NCBI GenBank assembly: GCA_002390705.1
Contig: DGQA01000001.1
Location: 1-40,455 of the forward strand
Origin: Actinobacteria bacterium UBA4426
GTDB taxonomy: Bacteria > Actinomycetota > Actinomycetes > S36-B12
Reading direction: 5' to 3'
Length of the DNA: 40,455 bases
A model generated the notes under the pieces. The model saw nothing but the letters and a program-made list of their open reading frames with translations, made no database searches and had not been told where the DNA came from. Position 1 is the first letter of the stretch. Each line of letters opens with the position of its first letter. This document shows, piece by piece, positions 8,004 through 14,925 of the stretch. A program made the translations under genes and the position numbers.

Positions 8004-8870
8004 TCAGTTCTTTCGCTGCACCACATGCGCAAGCGGGTCCCCGCTTCTCCAGCGGCCGATTTGGCTTTCCACCAGTAGCTTGGCTCGTGGCAAGAATGCG
8101 GAAGTATCGCCACCAACGTGCGGGCTGATCAACACTCCAGGAATTCGCCACAAGGGGTGTTCCGGTGGCAGCGGTTCCGGATCTGTGACGTCAAGGGCTA
8201 CGCGGATACGTCCTTGTTGAGCGTGCCTCACCAAAGCATCGGTGTTAACGACGCCACCTCTTGCCATGTTTACCAACAACGCACCATCTCGCATCTGCGA
8301 CAGAAAAGCGTCATCAACTAAATCTGCTGTGTGCGTAGTGAGCGGAACAGCCAAAATCACAATGTCCGCTAGGGGCAACAAACGGGGAAGTTCCGTGCGA
8401 GATAGAACACCTGGTCGATGTGTTCGTGCCACAAGAGTCACGTCAACTTCAAATGGGACCAGTCGATTCGCAATTCCTTGACCGACCCCGCCGGCGCCGA
8501 CAATAACCACACTTCGATCGACGAGGGAGTCCCTTCGCTCATGTAGCCATTTCCCCTCTGGCATTGCTCTGGCAAAATCGTCGATGCCTCGCAATGAAGC
8601 CAAGGTAAGTGCAACAGCGAGTTCAGCCGCACTCGCGTCATGCACCCCCACTGCATTGCATAGCCTCACGTGATCAGGCAGGTACTTCAGTACGGAATCA
8701 AAGCCCACGGTCAGAAGTTGGACAACTTCAACGTTTGGCATTTGCGCGATGACTTCAAGACTCGAAGGCGGGCCCATGTAGGGAGGAACATAAAAACCGA
8801 CCGATCCGAGATCGACATCTATGTGTGAGTCACTCAATTGCAAATCACTGGGTGCGATGACAGTCAACAT
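8004..8870 (-). CDS. D-2-hydroxyacid dehydrogenase (glyoxylate/hydroxypyruvate reductase-like)
   Basis: The 288-residue protein belongs to the NAD(P)-dependent D-2-hydroxyacid dehydrogenases. It shows a Rossmann motif VVIVGAGGVGQGIANRL (about 140-156), NMARGGVVNTDAL with the substrate-binding Arg, DVTDPEPLPPEHPLW with the catalytic Glu, and SPHVGGD with the catalytic His. At under 300 residues it resembles the short GhrA-like branch that reduces glyoxylate and hydroxypyruvate. The pairing with a glycerate kinase gene supports that substrate, but the kinase is now truncated. If the enzyme is still used, its glycerate product must be handled elsewhere. The ATG at 8870 has no clear ribosome site. 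Confidence 0.85.
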   Translation of the reverse strand: MLTVIAPSDLQLSDSHIDVDLGSVGFYVPPYMGPPSSLEVIAQMPNVEVVQLLTVGFDSVLKYLPDHVRLCNAVGVHDASAAELAVALTLASLRGIDDFARAMPEGKWLHERRDSLVDRSVVIVGAGGVGQGIANRLVPFEVDVTLVARTHRPGVLSRTELPRLLPLADIVILAVPLTTHTADLVDDAFLSQMRDGALLVNMARGGVVNTDALVRHAQQGRIRVALDVTDPEPLPPEHPLWRIPGVLISPHVGGDTSAFLPRAKLLVESQIGRWRSGDPLAHVVQRKN

Positions 8871-9046
8871 GGAGGGAGCCTACATTTTCCCTTCATCTCA
8901 AATGGGGAAGCCGCTTGACCAAAGACCGCAGCAAGCATGTGACACTCGGGGCAGCGCATGGACACGAGCAACAAACCCTGTCACGCAGGTTCACATACCG
9001 ATCCAGTCGGTGGTCCCGTGAAAGAGAGTTGCGCCTCGCTCAGGAG

Positions 9047-9601
9047 TTAGTTTTCTATCCGCTCTCCGGGCCCACCGGGGTAGCCAGGCTCGAGGATAAA
9101 GATGGGTTCGGCATCTGGCGGCAAGATGAATGTGTCAATAAGAATGGCGTCTTTATCGCCGAGGTTAGCCGCGGCCATGGGTTTGTTTGGCGGCATGTAA
9201 TAGCAGGTGCCTTCAGGGAATAACATGGGCTCGATTCCATCCGCAAAGTCGGTGATGGTGCCCTCAATGACACACGTGTGACCTCCATATTGATGCACGT
9301 GAATGCCCACGCGAGTTCCTGCCTTGCGAATGCCTCGCTCGACTAGGAGCCGGTTTCCATCCGCATCGATGGTGTCTAACATGATTTCCACATCTTGAAG
9401 CGGTAAGAGTTCTCCGTCAGGGCGTTCGCCGTTCAAGGTTGTCATCTCACCGAAATACTCAAGCGGGTCTTCAATGACTTCATACCCAGGACCATCGGCC
9501 GCGGTGGTTGCCAGGTTGCTTGCCGGCTCCCCGGCGCAGCCACTCAAGGTGAGCCCTACTGCGGCGATAAGTGGCACGCTTAATTTACGTTTGGTGTGCA
9601 T
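9047..9601 (-). CDS. Secreted lipoprotein with cupin-like domain
   Basis: I chose the ATG at 9601 because AAAGGAGG sits seven bases upstream and the protein then begins with a lipoprotein signal peptide (MHTKRKLSVPLIAAVGL, lipobox LSGC). The open frame extends further upstream without merit. The mature part of about 160 residues contains GIRKAGTRVGIHVHQYGGHTCVIEG-type sequence (histidines at HVHQ and GGHTC), then YYMPPNKPM and a strand-rich end. This is the pattern of a small cupin barrel with a possible metal site. The protein is probably anchored outside the cytoplasmic membrane. Its ligand or substrate is unknown. Confidence 0.75.
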   Translation of the reverse strand: MHTKRKLSVPLIAAVGLTLSGCAGEPASNLATTAADGPGYEVIEDPLEYFGEMTTLNGERPDGELLPLQDVEIMLDTIDADGNRLLVERGIRKAGTRVGIHVHQYGGHTCVIEGTITDFADGIEPMLFPEGTCYYMPPNKPMAAANLGDKDAILIDTFILPPDAEPIFILEPGYPGGPGERIEN

Positions 9602-10130
9602 TGGCGATCCTCCTTTAATCGTGTATCTGACGATGCGGCAGAAGGCTGACATGTGTGCGTTTCTACGACCTACCTTCTCGGCTTGTGGCATCTTACCCAT
9701 TCTGTTTAGGCTTTCCTGCGACACGCCATATTCGCGACGAGTCCAGCCACGCCATAAGTACCGTCGGAATCTTTATGGTGATACCGAATCCGTTGCCCTG
9801 TGGACTAAGAATTCGAGAATAATGAAGAAAGATGTGAATCAGCCGTCGCTTCGTGGCAAGTCTCATTAGTTTCAGTGCATGTCCTGCTTCCGACAAAAGG
9901 ACTTGAACCTGCGCTTGTTTAAAATCTTCGGACTGTTCTTGTGGCGTATAAATTAAATGCTGAAACTCACAAGAATAGATATTTTGTTCGCCACGCGATC
10001 AGTTTTGTCCTTTGTCGGATCTCGCACTCATGGTCGTTGGTGAACAACCAAAGGAACCCCGAAAGAAGCCACTGGGCGTTTCGACTAGCCTTGTAGGGAA
10101 GACTTATCGTGGCGGAGTTGAGGAGAATTC
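9602..10130. other. Intergenic region with a copy of the dispersed repeat
   Basis: I see no gene of normal size. Repeat copy B lies at 9883-9904, and a shorter inverted relative (GTCCTTTGTCGGA) at 10007-10019. A 34-codon frame runs from an ATG at 10030 to a TGA that overlaps the GTG of the next gene. It has no ribosome site and a low-complexity, basic product, so I do not call it a gene. Confidence 0.4.
9883..9904. repeat. Dispersed repeat copy B
   Basis: These 22 bases match 2103-2124 at 21 positions. After a few extra bases both copies continue with CGCTTGT. On the minus strand the copy runs GGTTCAAGTCC then TTTTGTCGGA, which looks like a tRNA T-arm followed by acceptor bases, although no whole tRNA can be folded. 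A shorter inverted relative lies about 105 bases to the right. Confidence 0.45.
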
Positions 10131-11237
10131 GTGAGGAAATTTACCATCGCACTGGTCAGTATATTTCTGATTGCGAGTATTTCAGGCCCTGCTCATTCTG
10201 CACAAATGACAGCAAAGAAGTTTTCCTCATGTGCAGACGTGTTGAAGAATTATCCCAATGGCGTCGCTAAAGACAAGAAGGCCAGAAATAAGGCGGTCAA
10301 GGGTGGCTTTGCCAAACCCAAGGTCTCTAAAACAGTCTACAAAAAAAACCGTGATCGGCTCGATAAAAACAATGACGGAATCATATGTCGGCAAAAAAAA
10401 GCCGAGCCACTTACTAAGGCTGAGCCGTTTTCTTTTGCAAAAAATATTGATGCGAGTTTACCTGCAGACTGGGTCGCCGAGTTTAATCAAGTCATGTCCA
10501 ATCTTGGGCAGTTGATGCCCATATCTGAGAAAATCAATGAAGTGCCAAGGGTGCAGTCCCCGATGAATATCTATGCGTGGAACAGTGCTGTCAGCAATCC
10601 GTTTCCCCAAATTCCTGGCGCCCAAGGGGCATCGATCTCCGGGAATGGCTTAAACACGTGGATGGTTCTAGAGATTCCTGAGAACGAGTTTCGTTTCAAC
10701 GATCTTCATCGCTATAAGGTCATCGCTCATGAGTACTTTCACGTGTATCAAATAGCAATGTCGCGCGATGCCGAGGGTACCCAGTGGTTATGGGAAGGAG
10801 GCGCAAAAGTAGTTGAGGAACTTTATAGTCAGCAGTACTACGGAAGAAGTCAATTCGACTCCCAATTAATGCCCGTTAATGCAGCGGCGGTGCAAACCCC
10901 AAAGGTCTTCGAGAACTACGGCAGTGGAAAAGATATGAACTACAACGGGTCAGCGTTCTTGGTTCTTGCCCTCGCTAAGGAATTACAGCAGCGAGGCATG
11001 TCCGAAGAACGCGCGTTTACAGCGATCCTGAGGGACTTTCAAGCCGAAAATGCGCAAGAGCCCGATTGGAAAAAAGCTTTCGTGAACACGTTTAACATGA
11101 GCGTAGAAGAGTTTTATCAGTCACTTAGCCAGTATCCAACTGCTGAGCCCACTGAAGATTGGATCTCTCATCGTGTTGTCGATGCCACCCCAGTATTGCC
11201 CAGCAAAACTCTGACACTGAACAGCATCTTTAGTTAA
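10131..11237 (+). CDS. Secreted protein with Excalibur domain and HExxH metallopeptidase-like domain
   Basis: The 368-residue protein begins with a signal peptide (MRKFTIALVSIFLIASISG, cleavage near AHSA). An Excalibur-type calcium-binding domain follows at about 31-86, with SCADVLKNYPNG and the loop DKNNDGIICRQ. The C-terminal 260 residues contain VIAHEYFHVYQ (about 198-208), a HExxH zinc motif, and LWEGGAKVVEEL about 25 residues later, whose Glu could be the third ligand of a gluzincin peptidase. The GTG start has GAGGAG five bases upstream. It is probably exported and may be held at the cell surface through the calcium-dependent domain. Excalibur is usually joined to nucleases or cell-wall proteins, so this fusion is unusual. 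The substrate is unknown. Confidence 0.7.
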   Translation: MRKFTIALVSIFLIASISGPAHSAQMTAKKFSSCADVLKNYPNGVAKDKKARNKAVKGGFAKPKVSKTVYKKNRDRLDKNNDGIICRQKKAEPLTKAEPFSFAKNIDASLPADWVAEFNQVMSNLGQLMPISEKINEVPRVQSPMNIYAWNSAVSNPFPQIPGAQGASISGNGLNTWMVLEIPENEFRFNDLHRYKVIAHEYFHVYQIAMSRDAEGTQWLWEGGAKVVEELYSQQYYGRSQFDSQLMPVNAAAVQTPKVFENYGSGKDMNYNGSAFLVLALAKELQQRGMSEERAFTAILRDFQAENAQEPDWKKAFVNTFNMSVEEFYQSLSQYPTAEPTEDWISHRVVDATPVLPSKTLTLNSIFS

Positions 11238-11344
11238 CCCGATCGCCGCACGATCAGACTGCCCATTCACACTGGTACAACACCTCATGGACTTTTCGAT
11301 TAATGAAGGCAACTAGGCGTTGGCCACATCGCGACGCGACAAAG

Positions 11345-11366
11345 CCCTGCTAGGGGTTTCGCAGGG
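11345..11366 (-). terminator. Probable terminator of the tRNA-Met transcript
   Basis: On the minus strand CCCTGC, a 10-base loop and GCAGGG form a stem about 35-55 bases beyond the tRNA 3' end, followed by CTTTGT. This is consistent with a weak intrinsic terminator for the tRNA. Confidence 0.45.
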
Positions 11367-11398
11367 ACTACGTGCGAAAAACCGTGTGGTGCCAGTTG

Positions 11399-11472
11399 TA
11401 GGGCGGGTCGGGCTCGAACCGACGACGACCGAATTATGAGTTCGGGGCTCTAACCAGCTGAGCTACCGCCCC
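11399..11472 (-). tRNA. tRNA-Met (anticodon CAU; possibly tRNA-Ile2)
   Basis: The minus strand folds as a complete cloverleaf of 74 bases: acceptor GGGGCGG pairing with CCGCCCT, D-arm GCTC-AGCTGGTTA-GAGC, anticodon arm CCGAA-CTCATAA-TTCGG with anticodon CAT, T-arm GTCGG-TTCGAGC-CCGAC and discriminator A. No CCA is encoded. A CAU anticodon with this loop can be elongator Met or a lysidine-modified Ile2. I cannot separate them with certainty but favour Met; the D-arm is not that of an initiator. Confidence 0.9.
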
Positions 11473-11526
11473 TTTCGGGATACCAAACCTTACCGGTCGA
11501 GAGTGGGGAACCATGATCGTGTTCCT

Positions 11527-11576
11527 CCTCCGGGCATCCCTGAGCGTGGATGAATAATCTCAGGGATGCCCGGAGG
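11527..11576. repeat. Perfect 18-bp inverted repeat
   Basis: CCTCCGGGCATCCCTGAG at 11527-11544 is repeated exactly in inverted form at 11559-11576, separated by 14 bases. The hairpin is very stable and GC-rich and lies about 55 bases upstream of the tRNA on the minus strand. It lacks a T-run on either strand. It could be a rho-independent-like barrier, a small structured RNA or the scar of a mobile element. Confidence 0.7.
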
Positions 11577-11854
11577 CTCATAACATCGGTTTATGGGACT
11601 TGTCTCGCATTCGACTTATGACCAAATCCTCATTGGTGGAGGCGCAAACGGATCAGCAACGGCGCGGTAATTGGCCAAGCGCGGACCTTGCCATGGGTGA
11701 AAGCCAAGTGGTCAAGGAATAGCAATTCGCCGATTAGATCAATTGCAGAAACAGACAGCCGTCCAAATTCTGTGACAGAAAAGCATTAGTGATAATGATG
11801 TTACTGGTGCGACGCACCAGAAAAAAAGAATTAAAATAAATGTGAAAAATGCTT

Positions 11855-12137
11855 GCGCGCCGGATTGCAATGGGTGTAGAAATAACCCACTGAGCCGCAA
11901 GGCGAAGGTTAGGTACAGATTCGACAGCTGGTCCGGGGAAGATCCGGAGACACCACTTGCTGGTGGGGTCGGTTGAGATGAAAGATCTAAAGATGGAAGA
12001 AGAACTGGCGAAGTGGCAACGCGGAGCGAGCATCGCGAAACAGCAAGATACGCGAAGGCCCTGGGAAACCAGACAGTAGAGGCGCCATCTAAATGGACGT
12101 CCCCTCGAACTCATACTTCGAGGGGACTTCCTTATTT
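11855..12137 (+). ncRNA. Candidate structured non-coding RNA
   Basis: Coding frames are short and unconvincing, but the plus strand is purine-rich and dense in small hairpins. These are TGGGT/ACCCA (11871-11889), CACCA/TGGTG (11951-11965), CTGG-GAAA-CCAG with a GNRA tetraloop (12061-12072), and CCAT-CTAA-ATGG (12085-12096). They are followed at once by an 11-bp terminator stem and a U-rich tail (12099-12137). That layout is what a stand-alone regulatory or catalytic RNA looks like. The 5' end is not defined; a hairpin CTGGTGC-GAC-GCACCAG followed by seven A's at 11804-11827 may belong to it. I checked it against remembered tmRNA, RNase P RNA, SRP RNA and group I/II cores and saw no match. The family is unknown. 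Confidence 0.45.
12099..12137 (+). terminator. Intrinsic terminator
   Basis: GTCCCCTCGAA (12099-12109) and TTCGAGGGGAC (12117-12127) form a perfect 11-bp stem with a 7-base loop, followed by TTCCTTATTT. It ends the candidate RNA upstream. On the other strand it could also end the transcript of the Pr6Pr gene, which converges from the right. Confidence 0.75.
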
Positions 12138-12254
12138 ATAGAGCAAAAGCCGCCCTCAGCAACGTTGCCACGCCGAAACGGGTGGACTTGTCTGCGCAAT
12201 CATTCACCCGCAGTTCCCAACTGTTTATCAAGCCTGGCGTGCGCGGGCAGGACG

Positions 12255-12932
12255 CTATTGGACTGCGCTCTTTCTCACGGTGGAAATAAGCCGGTCAAGA
12301 CCCCAAAAAATCAGCCCGAGCACCATGCCAAAGGCCGCGATCCCTGCAATATGGACCAACACAGATTGAAGACCCAAATCAGCGACATTGACAAACCCGT
12401 AGGGGTACGCGTCAATAAATACGCCACGCACCAACGTGTATGCGGCCCACGCCAGCGGAATCACGAGAGCCGTGAAAATCGACCCGAAAGTGACCTGCCG
12501 TCGCGGCCCCAAGATCAACCAAATCACCACGGTCAAAGCCGGCACAATGTAGTGCTTGATCGCATTAACAACAATGTCCACCCCTTCGACCTGGGCCTCG
12601 GGCGCGAGCACGAGTGCATAAATAAGTCCAGTGATGGAGATCATCACAAGTGAATCCATCCGCACTGCATGCCAGCTAACACCACCACGGGCGGACTTAC
12701 GGGCGAGCATAGTTAATACGACCGCCACAATTAGGTTGCTCAAGTTTGTGAAATAACTCAGGGAGTCCACTACCCGACCGACCAGTCCGGCAATGCCATC
12801 ATCATTTAATCCCAAAGAATTCGGGGCGATCGTTGTCGGTGGGTTCACGTTGAACACCGTCAAGACCATGCCAAGGGCCAACCCGAACCAGGCGATTGAC
12901 GCTGCTACTGCATGCGTAACCCAAAACTTCAT
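12255..12932 (-). CDS. Pr6Pr family membrane protein
   Basis: This protein of about 225 residues has six predicted membrane helices. Its signature segments are those of the Pr6Pr (FAR-17a/AIG1-like) family: SLSYFTNLSNLIVAVV, IKHYIVPALTVVIWLILGPR and YTLVRGVFIDAYPYGFVNVADLG. Eukaryotic relatives hydrolyse fatty-acid esters of hydroxy fatty acids in the membrane; the bacterial role is not established. I chose the ATG at 12932, which starts right before the first helix. An upstream in-frame TTG at 12950 has no ribosome site. The gene is transcribed away from the amidotransferase operon. Confidence 0.75.
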   Translation of the reverse strand: MKFWVTHAVAASIAWFGLALGMVLTVFNVNPPTTIAPNSLGLNDDGIAGLVGRVVDSLSYFTNLSNLIVAVVLTMLARKSARGGVSWHAVRMDSLVMISITGLIYALVLAPEAQVEGVDIVVNAIKHYIVPALTVVIWLILGPRRQVTFGSIFTALVIPLAWAAYTLVRGVFIDAYPYGFVNVADLGLQSVLVHIAGIAAFGMVLGLIFWGLDRLISTVRKSAVQ

Positions 12933-13092
12933 TTGGCAACAGTATGACAAGGAGATGCATTTGGTGAGCGAGACACCCGCTCCGTGCCGTATCTAAAAGA
13001 GAGTCACTTTTCTGGTGCGTAGGACCTAGCAAGTGGGATCGAGAAATTGCTGGATATCTCGGCACACGACTTCACGAATACGAACCAGACTC

Positions 13093-13098
13093 TATACT
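13093..13098 (+). promoter_or_regulatory. -10 element of a probable leaderless promoter
   Basis: TATACT ends six bases before the GTG of the glutamine amidotransferase gene, and no ribosome site lies between them. Transcription would begin at or next to the first base of the GTG, giving a leaderless mRNA, which is common in actinobacteria. Confidence 0.5.
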
Positions 13099-13104
13099 CC
13101 GCTT

Positions 13105-13758
13105 GTGAACACCGCCCTCGTTCTTTCGGAAACCAACCTCGCCCACGAACTCGGATACGTTGAAGATTGGCTGCTGGAGAATCACTTCACTATCGAACGG
13201 ATCTACCGCAAAGACTTACTTGCCCCAGTGCCGTTTCCTCCCGCTGACCTGCTGATCAATATGGGCTCCCTGAGCTCCGTGGCTTCCGGTTACACCCAAG
13301 CCCCCGCATCGCTCGAAATCGACATGGTCAAGGACTGGACTTCCCAAGGAAACAACTACATCGGTTTGTGTTTCGGCGCCCAAGTTCTCGCAGTCGCCTT
13401 AGGCGGACACGTCACCCGCCAAGCAACAATTCATAAAGGCCTTGAAAAAATTGATTTTGTCGGATCAGATCAACGAGGCCCGTGGGTGCGTTGGCACGAA
13501 GACTTTATTTCCGATGCCCCAGGAGCAATCATTGATTCCGCAGTCAGCGAGGCCATCCTGATTTTTCATAGAGAAAATGCATGGGGAGTGCAACCACACA
13601 TTGAACTTACGCCAGAAACCCTTGAACGCATGGCAATAACGATTGGGGTGTCCCCGGAAGATTACGCGCCACTGGTTTCCCAACTTGGCGCCAATGCCGC
13701 GACTGCACGGGCCGCGACCCTTGCGCTGCTCGATCACATCAGGCTCAATCAAGCATGA
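13105..13758 (+). CDS. Class I glutamine amidotransferase (GMP-synthase-like)
   Basis: The 217-residue protein carries the class I GATase nucleophile motif IGLCFGAQVLA (Cys89 from the GTG) and the His-Glu pair of the triad in QPHIELTPET (His165, Glu167). It is a stand-alone domain of the GMP-synthase-like type, without a synthetase domain. Such proteins may hydrolyse glutamine for a partner or cleave gamma-glutamyl compounds. The start was set at GTG 13105 by the -10 element just upstream and by the NTALVLSETN beginning; the longer frame to 13033 lacks support. Its stop overlaps the HMG-CoA reductase start (ATGA at 13755-13758), so the two are co-translated and probably function together. Confidence 0.8.
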   Translation: MNTALVLSETNLAHELGYVEDWLLENHFTIERIYRKDLLAPVPFPPADLLINMGSLSSVASGYTQAPASLEIDMVKDWTSQGNNYIGLCFGAQVLAVALGGHVTRQATIHKGLEKIDFVGSDQRGPWVRWHEDFISDAPGAIIDSAVSEAILIFHRENAWGVQPHIELTPETLERMAITIGVSPEDYAPLVSQLGANAATARAATLALLDHIRLNQA

Positions 13759-14924
13759 GTCGCAATCAGATTCCCCGCGATCACAAGGATGATCACTCCC
13801 ATCACAGCGCTGCAGTCCGTCGCGATTTCCTCGTAGATCACACGGGCACAAAACTTGACCACATCGCCGGCTTTAGTTTCGACCCGCACACCACCCGCGG
13901 GAATATTGAGAATTTTATTGGCGCGGCACAAGTGCCAATTGGAATTGCAGGTCCGCTGCTTGTTCATGGTGAGCATGCTTCCGGCGAGTTTTACGTACCA
14001 CTTGCAACCACCGAGGGAGCGTTGGTCGCCAGCTACAACCGAGGAATGCGGGTCATCCATGAATCCGGTGGCGCCACAGTCACCATTGCTCACGATCGCA
14101 TGCAGCGCTCCCCCGCATTCTTATTTGCCAGCGCACGCGAGGCTCGAGATTTTGGCTTATGGATCAACGAAAATATTGAAAACATAAGAACAGTAGCCCA
14201 AGGAACTACCAGCGTTGGAATGCTCGAAGGAATCACCCAGTTCGCAGTGGGCCCCAATTTGTATCTGCGCTTTGACTACACAACCGGTGACGCCGCCGGT
14301 CAAAACATGACCAGCAAAGCCACTAACGCCGCATGCCAATGGATCACATCTGCGTACCCGCATAACGTGGACTTTATTTTGTCCGGGAACATCGACACTG
14401 ACAAGAAGCACTCACAGATAAATACCTTGCTTTCCCGCGGAAAGCGAGTGATTGCCGAAGTCACCACCACTGCGCACACCTTGCAAAATCTCGTTGGTGT
14501 CTCCCCAAAAGATCTGTTTCGTGCCCGACAAATTTCCCAGGCTGGTGCTTTCATGGCTGGGTCAGCGAACAACGGGGCGCACGCGGCCAACGGACTGACC
14601 GCCTTATTTATTGCAACCGGCCAAGACGTTGCAAATATCGCTGAATCACACAGTGGTCTGTTGTACACACAACTTCTCGACAATGGTGACTACTACTGGT
14701 CAATCACTTTGCCCTCAATAATTCTGGCCACTCACGGCGGCGGTACCGGACTTGCCACGCCACAGGAATGCCTGAAACTTTTAGGTTGCACTGGGCCAGG
14801 GACGGCCAAAAAACTAGCCGAGATCGTCGCTGCAACTGTCCTCGCCGGCGAGATCTCGCTTGCATCTGCCGTCCTCGCTGGAGACTGGGTCACCGGACAC
14901 GAAAAGTTAGGCCGCAACCACTAA
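13755..14924 (+). CDS. Hydroxymethylglutaryl-CoA reductase
   Basis: The 389-residue protein carries the family signatures in order: ENFIGAAQVPIGIAGPL (about 49-65), PLATTEGALVAS with the catalytic Glu (about 82-93), TTGDAAGQNM with the catalytic Asp (about 176-185), SGNIDTDKK with the catalytic Lys (about 210-218), a Gly-rich HGGGTGLATP segment and a C-terminal GHEKLGRNH with the catalytic His. The DAAGQNM and GNxxTDKK motifs resemble the NADPH-dependent class I enzymes. The reaction is HMG-CoA to mevalonate. No other mevalonate-pathway gene is in this window, so whether it feeds isoprenoids is open. It is coupled to the amidotransferase gene by a 4-base overlap and ends two bases short of the convergent DUF2142 gene. 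Confidence 0.92.
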   Translation: MSRNQIPRDHKDDHSHHSAAVRRDFLVDHTGTKLDHIAGFSFDPHTTRGNIENFIGAAQVPIGIAGPLLVHGEHASGEFYVPLATTEGALVASYNRGMRVIHESGGATVTIAHDRMQRSPAFLFASAREARDFGLWINENIENIRTVAQGTTSVGMLEGITQFAVGPNLYLRFDYTTGDAAGQNMTSKATNAACQWITSAYPHNVDFILSGNIDTDKKHSQINTLLSRGKRVIAEVTTTAHTLQNLVGVSPKDLFRARQISQAGAFMAGSANNGAHAANGLTALFIATGQDVANIAESHSGLLYTQLLDNGDYYWSITLPSIILATHGGGTGLATPQECLKLLGCTGPGTAKKLAEIVAATVLAGEISLASAVLAGDWVTGHEKLGRNH

Positions 14925-14925
14925 A

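Noticed and set aside
9886..9917. Possible tRNA gene or fragment
   Set aside because: A T-arm-like segment is present on the minus strand, but the T-stem has a mismatch and no D-arm or anticodon arm can be found upstream.
10030..10134. 34-codon frame whose TGA overlaps the GTG of the Excalibur protein gene
   Set aside because: The overlap is attractive as a leader peptide, but there is no ribosome site and the product is a basic, non-descript sequence.
11734..12114. 126-codon minus-strand frame across the candidate RNA
   Set aside because: Its product has atypical composition, no start signal, and the same stretch folds into hairpins with a terminator on the plus strand.
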